Source: JAJEAO01 sp963667635
GTDB taxonomy: Bacteria; Acidobacteriota; Vicinamibacteria; Marinacidobacterales; Marinacidobacteraceae
Reading direction: 5' to 3'
Length of the DNA: 64,000 bases
NCBI GenBank assembly: GCA_965232015.1
Contig: OZ246946.1
Coordinates: forward strand, 744,001-808,000
Position 1 is the stretch's first letter; every line of letters begins with the position of its first letter. Positions 53,411 to 62,374 of the stretch are shown here, piece by piece. The notes below the pieces were generated by a model. It was given only the letters and a program-made list of their open reading frames with translations. It was not told the origin of the DNA and made no database searches. The translations under genes and the position numbers were made by a program.

Positions 53411-55150
53411 TCACCCCACGCGCTCGATGCGCCAGCGTCCGTCACTCTGCCGAGACGCCACCAGCGTATAGACCCGGCCATTGATGGTCGTGTTGATGAC
53501 GTTGAGGCTCTGACCCGATGTGAAGAACAGGAAAGTTGCGCTCCCGTTCGCGTTGACCGTCAACTCGTCGGAGGTCCCCGGATAGGTGCAGCTCTCGCCC
53601 GGGCGCAGCAGGAGCCCGACCGTGCAGGTTCCTCCCGCCTGCGGTTGCGCAGATTCCACCCTCGCCGTGAACCGCTGAGTGGCGCTCTGGCCATCCGGGT
53701 CCGCTGCGGTCACGGTCACGGTCGCTGTCCCCGCGTCCCGGGGGGTGAGCGTCACCCGGCTGCCCGAAACACTGACCCGCACCACGCTCGTCCGGCTCGA
53801 TGTCGCCCGGTAGCTGAGGGTGTCGCCGTCCGGATCGCTGAAGTTCGCCGACACGTTGACCGTCGTCGCGTTCCCGTCCTCCGTGAGCGTCTGGTCGGCA
53901 ATGGTTCCCACGGCGCGCGGCGCCCGGTTCGACGTGCCGGCGCCGCCGCCGCCACTACCGCCGGTCGCCGTCCGCACGATCACCCCGTCGGTGACGAGGC
54001 CGTCGCGAATTCCGCACTCCGATGCGTCGCAGGTGTAGCGGTGCTCCGGATACTCGACGTACCCGCCCCGACCCAGCGTGATCGTCACGACGCCCCCGCT
54101 GAGCGAGAAGCTGCCTCCGCTCACCTCGCTCGGAACTCCGGTCGGAAAGCCGGGAATCCGGTCCCCCTGCCGGAATGTCGCCTGGCCGCCGCCACCGCCC
54201 GACGCGTTCACCGTCACCGTGAAGCGCGAAGTGGCGCTCAGGCCATCCGGGTCCGCTGCGGTCACGGTCACGGTCGCTGTCCCCGCGTCCCGGGGGGTGA
54301 GCGTCACCCGGCTGCCCGAAACACTGACCCGCACCACGCTCGTCCGGCTCGATGTCGCCCGGTAGCTGAGGGTGTCGCCGTCCGGATCGCTGAAGTGCGC
54401 CGACACGTTGACCGTCGTCGCGCTCCCGTCCTCCGTGAGCGTCTGGTCGGGAATGCTCCCCACCCCCCGCGGCGCCCGGTTCGGCGTTCCGCCGCCGCCG
54501 CCACTACCGCCGGTCGCCGTCCGCACGATCACCCCGTCGGTGACCAGGCCGCCGCGAATCCCGCACTCCGATGCGTCGCAGGTGTAACGGTGCTCCGGAT
54601 ACTCGACGTACCCGTCCCGATTCAACGTGATCGTCACCACGCCCCCGCTGAGCGAGAAACTGGCCCGGCTCAGTTCACTTGGAACTCCCGTCGGGAAATC
54701 GGGAATTCGGTCCCCCACCCGGTATGTTGATGTCGCCGTCCCCGCGCCCTCGCTGCTGGTCCCGACGCGTCCGATCCGCCAGCTTCCGTCGCTCTGTCGG
54801 GCCGCCTGCAGGGAGATGTTGGCGCTCGTTATGTTGATCGAGGAGCCGCTGGTGAGGAACAGGAAGCTCGCGGTGCCGTCGGGGTTGATCGTGAGCGGAT
54901 CCGATGTGCCCGGATAGGTGCAGCTCTCTCCGGCCCGCAACACCATCCCGACCTCACAGGTCGGCGCGGGCTCGGGAGTTGGAGCGGGAGGAGGCGTCGT
55001 TGGCGCCGGAGTCGTAGGGGGCGGCGCGGTGGGCGCCGCGCTGTCATCCGCCCCGCAGCCGCCGGAGACCGCCAGCGCGAGAGCGCCGATGAGGAAGAAA
55101 CGGCGCGGCGTCCCGCCGATTTCCGGATTGGTGCTTGTCTCGCTGCGCAT
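53411..55150 (-). CDS. Repetitive lipoprotein with cadherin/Ig-like repeats
   Basis: A 579-residue exported protein. A lipobox (ALAVSGGCG, C32) is followed by a proline/threonine-rich linker. The body is a mirror-like series: a short domain (CEVGMVLRAGESCTYPGTSDPLTINPDG), a second short domain (FPTGVPSELSRASFSLSGGVVTITL), a cadherin-like domain (NRAPRGVGSIPDQTLTEDGSATTVNVS), then repeats of the second and third, then a final copy of the first (CTVGLLLRPGESCTYPGTSDELTVNANG). Cysteine pairs in YTCDASECGI may form disulfides. GGAGGGAACG precedes ATG 55150. This is a candidate surface adhesin. Confidence 0.8.
   Translation of the reverse strand: MRSETSTNPEIGGTPRRFFLIGALALAVSGGCGADDSAAPTAPPPTTPAPTTPPPAPTPEPAPTCEVGMVLRAGESCTYPGTSDPLTINPDGTASFLFLTSGSSINITSANISLQAARQSDGSWRIGRVGTSSEGAGTATSTYRVGDRIPDFPTGVPSELSRASFSLSGGVVTITLNRDGYVEYPEHRYTCDASECGIRGGLVTDGVIVRTATGGSGGGGGTPNRAPRGVGSIPDQTLTEDGSATTVNVSAHFSDPDGDTLSYRATSSRTSVVRVSVSGSRVTLTPRDAGTATVTVTAADPDGLSATSRFTVTVNASGGGGGQATFRQGDRIPGFPTGVPSEVSGGSFSLSGGVVTITLGRGGYVEYPEHRYTCDASECGIRDGLVTDGVIVRTATGGSGGGGAGTSNRAPRAVGTIADQTLTEDGNATTVNVSANFSDPDGDTLSYRATSSRTSVVRVSVSGSRVTLTPRDAGTATVTVTAADPDGQSATQRFTARVESAQPQAGGTCTVGLLLRPGESCTYPGTSDELTVNANGSATFLFFTSGQSLNVINTTINGRVYTLVASRQSDGRWRIERVG
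53689..54736. repeat. Internal tandem duplication within the adhesin gene
   Basis: Two in-frame copies (about 53689-54187 and 54241-54736), offset by 552 bases except for a 3-base length change in the glycine linker, giving an offset of 549 beyond it. A stretch of about 150 bases beginning at 53689 and at 54241 is nearly identical. This is a recent duplication of 184 residues. Confidence 0.9.
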
Positions 55151-55437
55151 CGTTCCCTCCTCGGGCGTCCGCAGCGGGGCACTCGCCCGATGTCGCGTCG
55201 CCTTCGTCGTGATGTCCATTATGCCGGACCGTGACAGCGGTCGTGACCTGGAGCCGAGCGAAGGTTGCGACCAGGGGCGCCGAGCCCCGAGCCGCCCCTC
55301 TTATGATGATGCGCGTCGGAGCGGAGGCGCTATCGGGCCGCCACCGGGAGAACGGGCGGAGAGGGGCCGCGCTCGCAGAACCGCCGCCGTCTGGCGGGTG
55401 GCCCGAACGGATGCCGGTCCACTCCCCGACGTTCAAG

Positions 55438-55458
55438 GTTGACAGCGTTTCACTCAGA
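55438..55458 (+). promoter_or_regulatory. HAIR-like candidate operator overlapping the dnaK promoter
   Basis: GTTGACA-N7-ACTCAGA at 55438-55458 has the 7-7-7 layout of the HspR box (CTTGAGT-N7-ACTCAAG, from memory) but matches only nine of the fourteen arm bases. It lies between -35 and -10, where a repressor would block transcription. HspR is encoded in the same operon, which makes it plausible, but the site is degenerate. Confidence 0.35.
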
Positions 55459-55469
55459 AAATATATAAT
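55439..55469 (+). promoter_or_regulatory. sigma70-type promoter of the dnaK operon
   Basis: TTGACA (55439-55444) is followed by TATATA (55462-55467, 17-base spacing) or TATAAT (55464-55469, 19-base spacing). A CCCCC-GCAACCAA-GGGGG hairpin (55470-55487) follows at the presumed transcript start. The rest of the 425-base gap (55151-55575), which separates divergent genes, contains a fragment of the dispersed repeat near 55338-55352 and no gene. Confidence 0.75.
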
Positions 55470-55575
55470 CCCCCGCAACCAAGGGGGAGGGCGCGGTTGG
55501 CAGTCCTCGCGGATTCGCCGGCCGCGCCCCGGGCCCCGAGACCGGAACCGATCCGGAACAGGAGTCTGAATCAGG

Positions 55576-57489
55576 ATGAACAAGATCATCGGCATTGATC
55601 TGGGGACCACGAATTCGGTCGTGGCCGTCATGGAGGGCGGTCAGCCCGCCATCATTCCCAACGCGGAGGGAGGTCGGACCACCCCTTCGGTGGTGGGGAT
55701 CTCCAAGTCGGGGGAACGCCTCGTAGGCGAGGTGGCCAAGCGGCAGGCGATCACGAACCCGAAGAACACCGTCTCGTCAATCAAGCGCTTCATGGGGCGC
55801 CGCTACGAGGAAGCCGACGAGGAACGCCACGGCTCCGCCTACGAGGTGGCGCGCAAGTCCGACGGCGGCATCGAGGTGCGGCTCGCCGGCAAGGGCTACA
55901 CGCCGCCCGAGATCTCGGCGATGGTCCTCCAGAAGATGAAGGCGTCCGCCGAGAAGTACCTGGGCGGAGAGGTGGAGAAGGCCGTCATCACCGTGCCGGC
56001 CTACTTCAACGACTCGCAGCGCCAGGCGACCAAGGACGCCGGCGAGATCGCCGGGCTGGAAGTCGTGCGGATCGTGAACGAGCCCACCGCGGCTGCTCTC
56101 GCGTACGGGCTGGAGAAGAAGGGAAACGAGAAGATCGCCGTGTACGACTTCGGCGGCGGCACGTTCGACATCTCGATCCTCGAAGTCGGGGACGGCGTGG
56201 TCGAGGTCCGCTCCACGAACGGCGACACCTCGCTCGGGGGCGACGACATCGACAAGGCCGTGATGGACTGGATGCTGGCGGAGTTCCGCAAGTCCCACGG
56301 CATCGACCTGACCCGGGAGGCTATGGCGCTCCAGCGGCTGAAGGACGCCGCGGAGAAGGCCAAGATCGAGCTCTCCACCACTCACGAGAGCCAGATCAAC
56401 CTCCCGTTCATCACCGCCAACGACGCCGGACCCCAGCACCTCGAACTCACCCTCACCCGGTCTCGGTTCGAAGCGCTGGTCGAGAGCCTGCTCGGGCGCA
56501 CGCGCGGGCCCTGCCGGCAGGCGCTCGAGGACGCCGGTCTGGGAGCGGGCGGCGTGGACGAAGTCGTTCTCGTCGGGGGAAGCACCCGCATCCCTGCGGT
56601 GCAGGAGCTGGCGCGGGAGATCTTCGGGGTGGAGCCCCACCAGGGGGTGAACCCCGATGAGGTCGTGGCGCTCGGCGCCGCCACCCAGGCGGGCGTGCTC
56701 TCCGGCGAGAAGAAGGACATCCTGCTGCTCGACGTCACGCCGCTTTCGCTGGGGATCGAGACCCTGGGCGGGGTCTTCACCCGCCTCGTGGAGCGGAACA
56801 CCACGATCCCCCACCGGGCGAGCGAGACCTTCTCCACCGCCACCGACAACCAGCCGCAGGTCGAGGTCCACGTCCTTCAGGGCGAGCGGGCGATGGCGGC
56901 GGACAACCGGACGCTCGGCAAGTTCAGCCTGGTGGGCATTCCCCCCGCGCCCCGGGGCGTCCCTCAGGTCGAGGTGACGTTCGACATCGACGCGAACGGG
57001 ATCGTGAACGTCTCGGCGAAGGACAAGGCGACCGGGCGGGAACAGGCGATCACGATCACCGCCTCGAGCGGCCTCTCCAAGAACGAGATCGAGCGGATGA
57101 AGTCCGAGGCGGCGGAGAACGAGGACACCGACAAGGCCCGCCGACAGGAGGTCGAGGCCCGGAACGAGACCGAGTCGCTGGCCCATCAGGTCGAGAAGAT
57201 GCTGAACGAGAACCGGGCCGGCCTCGAAGCGTCGGACAGCGCCGAGGTGGAGGCCGCGGTGGCCCAGGCCCGCGCCGCGCTGAAGGACCAGGACATGGAC
57301 CGGATCCGGCGGGCCCGGGAGGATCTCGAGAAGGCGAGCCACCGCCTGGCCGAGGCGATGTACAAGCAGAAGACGACGGGCGCCGACGGGGCGCCGCCGC
57401 CTCCGCCGCCCCCGGGAGGGGGCCGGAAGACGAGCCGTGGCAACGGCGCCGCCGATGACACGATCGTGGACGCGGAAATCGTGGACTAG
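55576..57489 (+). CDS. dnaK: Chaperone DnaK (Hsp70)
   Basis: A 637-residue ATPase chaperone. IIGIDLGTTNSVVAVMEGG, VITVPAYFNDSQRQATKDAGEIAGLEVVRIVNEPTAAALAYG and FGGGTFDISILEVGDGVVEV are the Hsp70 signatures; GVDEVVLVGGSTRIPAVQEL is the third. The substrate-binding domain and an acidic tail (TIVDAEIVD, close to the EEV-type ending) follow a proline-rich linker of PPPPPPPGGG. Transcription starts at the promoter at 55439. dnaJ follows after 32 bases. Confidence 0.98.
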   Translation: MNKIIGIDLGTTNSVVAVMEGGQPAIIPNAEGGRTTPSVVGISKSGERLVGEVAKRQAITNPKNTVSSIKRFMGRRYEEADEERHGSAYEVARKSDGGIEVRLAGKGYTPPEISAMVLQKMKASAEKYLGGEVEKAVITVPAYFNDSQRQATKDAGEIAGLEVVRIVNEPTAAALAYGLEKKGNEKIAVYDFGGGTFDISILEVGDGVVEVRSTNGDTSLGGDDIDKAVMDWMLAEFRKSHGIDLTREAMALQRLKDAAEKAKIELSTTHESQINLPFITANDAGPQHLELTLTRSRFEALVESLLGRTRGPCRQALEDAGLGAGGVDEVVLVGGSTRIPAVQELAREIFGVEPHQGVNPDEVVALGAATQAGVLSGEKKDILLLDVTPLSLGIETLGGVFTRLVERNTTIPHRASETFSTATDNQPQVEVHVLQGERAMAADNRTLGKFSLVGIPPAPRGVPQVEVTFDIDANGIVNVSAKDKATGREQAITITASSGLSKNEIERMKSEAAENEDTDKARRQEVEARNETESLAHQVEKMLNENRAGLEASDSAEVEAAVAQARAALKDQDMDRIRRAREDLEKASHRLAEAMYKQKTTGADGAPPPPPPPGGGRKTSRGNGAADDTIVDAEIVD

Positions 57490-57521
57490 CGAGGGAGCAC
57501 AACGACGGTTTCACGAGGGAG

Positions 57522-58670
57522 ATGGCGCAGCGGGTGGACTATTACGAGGTTCTCGGTGTCCGGCGCACCGCGAACCTCGCCCGCATCCGCAAGGCTTACC
57601 GCAGACTCGCCCGGAGGCTCCATCCCGATCTGAATCCCAACGATCTCCTCGTCGAAGAGCGCTACCGGGAGGTCCAGCAGGCGTTCGAGATCCTCGGGGA
57701 TCCCGATCGCCGAGCGGACTACGACCGGCGCGGCGGGCGGGCCCCCAAGCCCGCGCCGCGCGCCCCCAGCCAGTACGGGTTCGCCGGGTTCGACTTCGCC
57801 CATGATTCGACCCGGGACGAACGGCCCCTCCACGAACTGTTCGGGGGATCCTCGGATCCGGAGCCGCCGAGCGAGTCGGGGGCGGACATCCACGCCCGGG
57901 TCCGCATCTCGTTTCCGGACGCGATCGCGGGCCGGCAGGTGCGTCTTCGAGTCGTCCGCCAGGAGGCCTGCGGCGAGTGCCGCGGCGCCGGGCGGCGGCC
58001 GGTTCGCGAGGCGCTCGCCGACATCGGCGTCTCCTGTCCCGCGTGCGGCGGCGAAGGAAGGAGGCTCCGCCGGTTCCGGCACATGGTGTTCGTCCGGCCC
58101 TGCGCTCCGTGCCAGGGGCGGGGCGCGCTGTTCCACACCCGGTGCTCCGCCTGCGCCGGGCGGGGGCTCCGGGCCCGCCCGGTCCGGGTGGTCGCCCGCG
58201 TCCCCGCCGGGATCAGCGACGGCGGGACCGTCGTGGTCCCGGGCGGCGGGCACCACGGGGTCCGGGGAGCGCCTCCGGGAGACGTCCGCCTGCACGTCGA
58301 AGTCGAGCCCCACCCGGTGCTCGAGCGCCAGGGAGGGAACGTGACCTGCCCGCTTCCGCTGACGGTCACGGAGGCGGCTCTCGGCGGCAAGGTCGAGGTT
58401 CCGACGCTCGCGGGGCCGGTCACCGTGCGTCTGCCTCCCGGCGTCCAGCCGGGGACCCGCATCCGGCTCGCGGGGAGGGGAGTGCCCGCTGTCCCCGGCG
58501 GCGAGCGCGGCGATCTGCTGCTCGAAGCGCAGGTGCGGATCCCCGCGATCCGGGACGACCGGTCCCGGGAGCTGCTCGACGAACTCGCCGAGCTCTATCC
58601 CGAATCGCCGCGCGAGGACCTGCGTCGCTCGCTCGAGGCCTCGGACGGGACCGGGGAGGCCACCGCGTGA
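57522..58670 (+). CDS. dnaJ: Co-chaperone DnaJ
   Basis: A 382-residue protein. The J domain has YYEVLGVRR and HPD at residues 34-36; the zinc-binding region holds four C-x-x-C-x-G-x-G repeats (CGECRGAG, CPACGGEG, CAPCQGRG, CSACAGRG), followed by the C-terminal peptide-binding domains (RVPAGISDGGTVVVPGGG, LPPGVQPGTRIRLAGRGVP). The G/F region is short. Its TGA overlaps the GTG of hspR (GTGA). Confidence 0.95.
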   Translation: MAQRVDYYEVLGVRRTANLARIRKAYRRLARRLHPDLNPNDLLVEERYREVQQAFEILGDPDRRADYDRRGGRAPKPAPRAPSQYGFAGFDFAHDSTRDERPLHELFGGSSDPEPPSESGADIHARVRISFPDAIAGRQVRLRVVRQEACGECRGAGRRPVREALADIGVSCPACGGEGRRLRRFRHMVFVRPCAPCQGRGALFHTRCSACAGRGLRARPVRVVARVPAGISDGGTVVVPGGGHHGVRGAPPGDVRLHVEVEPHPVLERQGGNVTCPLPLTVTEAALGGKVEVPTLAGPVTVRLPPGVQPGTRIRLAGRGVPAVPGGERGDLLLEAQVRIPAIRDDRSRELLDELAELYPESPREDLRRSLEASDGTGEATA

Positions 58671-59071
58671 GCGCCGAGCGCCGCAAGGGCGTGTACATGA
58701 TCAGCGCGGTGGCGGAGCTCTACGACATTCACCCGCAGACGCTCCGCCTCTACGAGCGGGAGGGGCTGCTGCAGCCGTCGCGGACGCAGGGCAACACGCG
58801 GGTCTATACCGACGCCGATCTTGAGCGGCTGCAGATGATCCTCAATCTGCGCGAGCTGGGCGTGAATCTGGCCGGCGTGGACATCATCCTGCAGATGCGC
58901 GAGAAGATGGAGCGGATGCAGGACGAGGTGCGGCAGTTCACCGAGTTCGTCCACCGGGATCTCGCCCGCGACTCCGCCGCGCTCAGCGCTCAGACCCGCA
59001 ATGCCCTCGTGCGCCTGCCGCGCGCCGACCTCGTCCCGGCGGGCCCGGTGAAGCGCGGGCCGCGCCGCTGA
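58667..59071 (+). CDS. hspR: Heat-shock repressor HspR (MerR family)
   Basis: A 134-residue regulator. MISAVAELYDIHPQTLRLYEREGLLQPSRTQGNTRVYTDADLERLQMI is the MerR winged-helix DNA-binding domain, with the HspR-like HPQTLR and YEREGLL helix. A coiled dimerisation helix (LQMREKMERMQDEVRQF) follows. HspR represses the dnaK operon under normal conditions, binding HAIR sequences, and uses DnaK as a co-repressor in the cases studied. GTG at 58667 overlaps the dnaJ stop, so it is part of the same transcript and feedback loop. A degenerate HAIR-like site overlaps the dnaK promoter. Confidence 0.92.
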   Translation: MSAERRKGVYMISAVAELYDIHPQTLRLYEREGLLQPSRTQGNTRVYTDADLERLQMILNLRELGVNLAGVDIILQMREKMERMQDEVRQFTEFVHRDLARDSAALSAQTRNALVRLPRADLVPAGPVKRGPRR

Positions 59072-59083
59072 CCGGCGCGCTTC

Positions 59084-59803
59084 ATGGCGAAGTCCGCGAG
59101 CGCGCCCTGCCCGCGGTGCCGCGGGACCGGCTGGCGGCGGGTTCCCGAGGGAGGCGGCGTCACCGCCTGCCGGTGCCGGAACGCTCCCCGGACGCCGCCG
59201 ACGCTCGCGGAGGCCGGAGTCCCGGCGAAGTTCCGCGACGGAGTCACCTTCCGCGACTTCGATGAGCTCAGCGCTTCGCTTCGCCACGCCCGCCAGGTCG
59301 TGGAGCGCTGGGCCGACGCCTACCCGGATGTCCGCGCCGGCCTCCTCCTGAGCGGCCCGGCGGGGGTGGGCAAGACCCATCTGGCGGTCGCGGCGCTCCA
59401 CCGGATTCTGCGGAAACGCCGGATCGCGGTGCGCGCCCGGTTCGCGCACGTCACCACCCTGCTCTACCGGATCCGCGACAGTTGGAGCGAGCCCGACGTT
59501 TCGGAAGAGCAGTTGCTCGGTCCGGTGTGTTCGGCCGAGCTGCTGGTGCTGGACCAGTTGGGCGCCGCCTCGGGCCAGTGGGCCGAGGAAAAGGTGCTCT
59601 ACATCCTGAACCGGGCGTTCACGAGCGGCGCCCGCATCCTCTGCACCACCGCGTATCCGTTCCGGGCGCCCCGCGGAGAGCCCGTTCTGGGGGACCGCAT
59701 CACGCCGTCGGCCGCATCGCTCCTGAGAGAGGCGTGCCGGGAGGTCCGGGTGGACGGAGACGACTATCGCGATACTGTGTTGCAGCCGGGGCTGGGCGCG
59801 TGA
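59084..59803 (+). CDS. DnaC/IstB-like ATPase with N-terminal zinc ribbon
   Basis: A 239-residue AAA+ ATPase. It begins with a CPRCRGTGWRRVPEGGGVTACRC segment, a zinc-ribbon-like C-x-x-C...C-x-C pattern (residues 9-32), followed by a DnaC-like core: Walker A GPAGVGKT at residues 91-98, a Walker B-like LLVLDQLG, and a sensor region LCTTAYPFRAP. DnaC-type proteins load replicative helicases or, as IstB, assist transposition. It starts 13 bases after hspR and may belong to the heat-shock transcript. The zinc ribbon echoes the CxxCxGxG repeats of DnaJ, but I infer no direct relation. Confidence 0.75.
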   Translation: MAKSASAPCPRCRGTGWRRVPEGGGVTACRCRNAPRTPPTLAEAGVPAKFRDGVTFRDFDELSASLRHARQVVERWADAYPDVRAGLLLSGPAGVGKTHLAVAALHRILRKRRIAVRARFAHVTTLLYRIRDSWSEPDVSEEQLLGPVCSAELLVLDQLGAASGQWAEEKVLYILNRAFTSGARILCTTAYPFRAPRGEPVLGDRITPSAASLLREACREVRVDGDDYRDTVLQPGLGA

Positions 59804-59858
59804 GTCCGGCCCCCGAAGCCCGCACCTCGAGGCCCGCACCCCGAAGGAGAACTCCAAA

Positions 59859-60701
59859 GTGGAACGCATGAAGCGCACGGTCCCCATCCTCCTTGCCGCC
59901 TTCCTCGCGGCGCCGCTCGCGGCCGCCCAGGGCCCGGCGCCCGACAAGCCACGCCCGATCCCGATCCGGGACAGCGTTTTCATCGAGGATCTGACCTGGA
60001 TGGAGGTCCGGGACCTGATCGCGGGCGGCAAGCACACCGCCATCGTGGCCAGCGGCGGCGTTGAGCAGAACGGCCCCTACCTGGTCACCGGCAAGCACAA
60101 CGTGCTGCTCCGGGGACTCACCGAGGTGATCGCCCGCGATCTCGGCAACGCCCTGGTCGCGCCGATCCTCAAGCTGGTTCCCGAGGGCGACTTCGATCCG
60201 CCGACCGGTCACATGCGCTATCCGGGCACCGTCGGCCTCAGCCAGGAGACGTTCCGCGCGGTGGTGCGCGATGTCGCCCGGAGCCTGAAGGCGAGCGGCT
60301 TCTCCCACATCATCCTGGTCGGGGACAGCGGCGGCAACCAGCGGGGGATGCAGGAGGTCGCCGAGGAGCTGACCGCCGAGTGGCGGGGGAGCCCCGGCGT
60401 GCACTTCATTCCCGAGTTCTACGACTACCAGGCGCTTCAGACCTGGCTGTCCGACGAAGGGGTCGAGCAGACGCCGGAAGGCATCCACGACGACTACGCG
60501 ATCACCTCGATGATGGCCGCCGTGGATCCGAACTCGATCCGGATCTCGGAGCGGCGCGCCGCCGGGCTGACCACGATCAACGGTGTGGACGTCGAGCCGC
60601 TGGATCAGACCCGGGCGTGGGGGAACAAGCTGTTCCGCCACCGGTCGGAGGTCACGGTCGCCGCCATCCGCGCCGCGATCGCCTCGCACGCGACGAACTA
60701 G
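59859..60701 (+). CDS. Exported creatininase-family protein with altered metal motif
   Basis: A 280-residue protein with a signal peptide (residues 1-23, APLAAAQ). It has the creatininase fold (PF02633-like): FIEDLTWMEVRDLIAGGKHTAIVASGGVEQNGPYL, the HMRYPGTVGLS segment, GFSHIILVGDSGGNQRGM. The canonical E-x-H-G-P-H and N-G-H-G-G-N motifs read E-Q-N-G-P-Y and G-D-S-G-G-N here, so the usual metal histidines are missing. It is probably a separate subfamily, active on a different amide or with a different metal site. GTG 59859 follows AAGGAGA with good spacing. Confidence 0.85.
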   Translation: MERMKRTVPILLAAFLAAPLAAAQGPAPDKPRPIPIRDSVFIEDLTWMEVRDLIAGGKHTAIVASGGVEQNGPYLVTGKHNVLLRGLTEVIARDLGNALVAPILKLVPEGDFDPPTGHMRYPGTVGLSQETFRAVVRDVARSLKASGFSHIILVGDSGGNQRGMQEVAEELTAEWRGSPGVHFIPEFYDYQALQTWLSDEGVEQTPEGIHDDYAITSMMAAVDPNSIRISERRAAGLTTINGVDVEPLDQTRAWGNKLFRHRSEVTVAAIRAAIASHATN

Positions 60702-60757
60702 CTCCCCCGGGCGCGCCCAGCGGCTCGCCGCTGGGCCCGCACGGGGAGCGCCGGAAC

Positions 60758-60775
60758 GCCGGACTCCAGTCCGGC
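60758..60775. repeat. Palindromic repeat between converging genes
   Basis: GCCGGACTCCAGTCCGGC (60758-60775) with ACCGAGAGACC following. It lies between the 3' ends of the creatininase-like and dihydropyrimidinase-type genes. Confidence 0.9.
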
Positions 60776-60881
60776 ACCGAGAGACCGATCCGACCGGCGC
60801 GGCGGGTGTCCCAGCTTCAACACCAACCACGCCCGGAGGGCGTTCAGCCGGCTGGGATTTGAGCTGCGCCGCCGCGGCTGA

Positions 60882-62351
60882 CTACCGCAGGAAATCGCGC
60901 GCCCCGAAGCGGCGGGCCAGCCGGACCGACCACGAAGGTCGCCCCAGGGGCCTCGCCGCGTCGGACGGACCCCGCGCGAGGAACTTCCCGCTGCCGGGCG
61001 ACGCCACCGGCTCCCGATCGCGCACCACGACTTCTCCCCGCCGCACGACCGTCTCCGGCCACCCCCGCAGCGTTCGACCCTCGTAGGGCGAGTACCCCGC
61101 CCGGTCGTGGAGATCGGCCCACCGCACGGTGATTTCCCGCTCCGGATCCCAGACCGCCAGATCGGCGTCGCTCCCCGGCGCGATCGTCCCCTTCCGCGGC
61201 CACAGGCCGAACAGCTTCGCGGGCGTCTCGCAGCACACCTCGACGAACCGCTCGAGGGACAGGCGCCCTCGCGCCACGCCCTCCGAGAAGGCGAGCGGCA
61301 TCCGAAGCTCGACGCCGGGGACGCCGTTGCCGATCCGCGGAAACGGGGGCTCCGGTCCGGCCGCGAGCTTCCCGCGGGCGTCCATCGTGTAGGGAGCGTG
61401 GTCCGACGCGAGAACATCGAGGACCCCGTCCCGAAGCGCTCTCCAGATCCCCTCCTGGCTCTCCCGGTCGCGGGGCGGCGGGCTGCAGCAGACCTGCGCT
61501 CCTTCCATGCCCGGCCGGTCGAGATCGTCGGCGGTCAGAATCAGGTACTGCGGGCAGGTCTCGGCGAACACCTTGAGTCCTCGCGCCCGCGCCGCCGCGA
61601 TCGCCTCCGCCGCTTCCTTCGAGGAGACGTGCACCACGTAAAGCGGCGCGTCCACCAGCTCGGCGAGGCCGATGGCTCGGGCGGTGGCCTCGCTCTCGGC
61701 GAGCTTGGCGTGGGCCACCGCGTGGAACTTCGGCGCGGCGTGGCCGCCCTCGAGGAGCCGGGACGTCATCCACCCGATCATGCCGTGGTTTTCGGCGTGG
61801 ACCATCGTGAGCGCGCCCATCCCGCGGGCCGCCCGCAGCACCTCGAGGAGCTGCCGATCGTTGACGCGAAGCGCCTCGTAGGTCATGTACACCTTGAACG
61901 AGGACACGCCTTCTTCCACGAGCGCCGGGACTTCGACCCCGAGCGCCTCGGGCGTCGGGTCGGACAGGATGAGGTGGAACCCGTAGTCGCCCACCGCCTT
62001 CGGTCCGGCCTCGCGGTGGTAGGCCTCGACGACTTCCCGCGGCGACTGCCCGCGGTGCTGGGCCGCGAACGAGATCACCGTCGTCGTGCCGCCGCAGACG
62101 GCCGACGCGGTGCCCGATTCGAAGTCGTCGGCGGTCCGGATTCCCATGGACGACTGCTGGGCGATGTGGGTGTGGGCGTCCACGCCGCCGGGCAGGACCA
62201 GCCGTCCGTCCGCCGCGATCTCCTCCCGGCCGGGACCGAGCCCCTCCCCGACGGCCCGGACGACGCCGGACGAGATGCCCACGTCGGCCCGGGTTGAGCC
62301 AGCGCCGGTTGCGACGGTTCCGCCGCGCACGACCAGGTCGAATACGTCCAT
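60882..62351 (-). CDS. Dihydropyrimidinase / D-hydantoinase-type amidohydrolase
   Basis: A 489-residue cytoplasmic metal enzyme that opens cyclic ureides such as dihydropyrimidines or hydantoins. It begins with LVVRGGTVATGAG; GGVDAHTHIAQ gives the HxH metal site, and K153 in SSFKVYMTYEAL is the expected carboxylated lysine. VHAENHGMIGW, VVHVSSKEAAEAI, LASDHAPYTMDA and GTIAPGSDADLAVWDP complete the family pattern. ATG 62351 is eleven bases after TAGCAT (minus strand, 62363-62368) without a ribosome binding site. The creatininase-like gene converges on it, so a shared role in ureide/creatinine-type breakdown is possible but not shown by operon structure. Confidence 0.9.
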   Translation of the reverse strand: MDVFDLVVRGGTVATGAGSTRADVGISSGVVRAVGEGLGPGREEIAADGRLVLPGGVDAHTHIAQQSSMGIRTADDFESGTASAVCGGTTTVISFAAQHRGQSPREVVEAYHREAGPKAVGDYGFHLILSDPTPEALGVEVPALVEEGVSSFKVYMTYEALRVNDRQLLEVLRAARGMGALTMVHAENHGMIGWMTSRLLEGGHAAPKFHAVAHAKLAESEATARAIGLAELVDAPLYVVHVSSKEAAEAIAAARARGLKVFAETCPQYLILTADDLDRPGMEGAQVCCSPPPRDRESQEGIWRALRDGVLDVLASDHAPYTMDARGKLAAGPEPPFPRIGNGVPGVELRMPLAFSEGVARGRLSLERFVEVCCETPAKLFGLWPRKGTIAPGSDADLAVWDPEREITVRWADLHDRAGYSPYEGRTLRGWPETVVRRGEVVVRDREPVASPGSGKFLARGPSDAARPLGRPSWSVRLARRFGARDFLR

Positions 62352-62374
62352 GGCGGCGGGCGATGCTATCGGAA

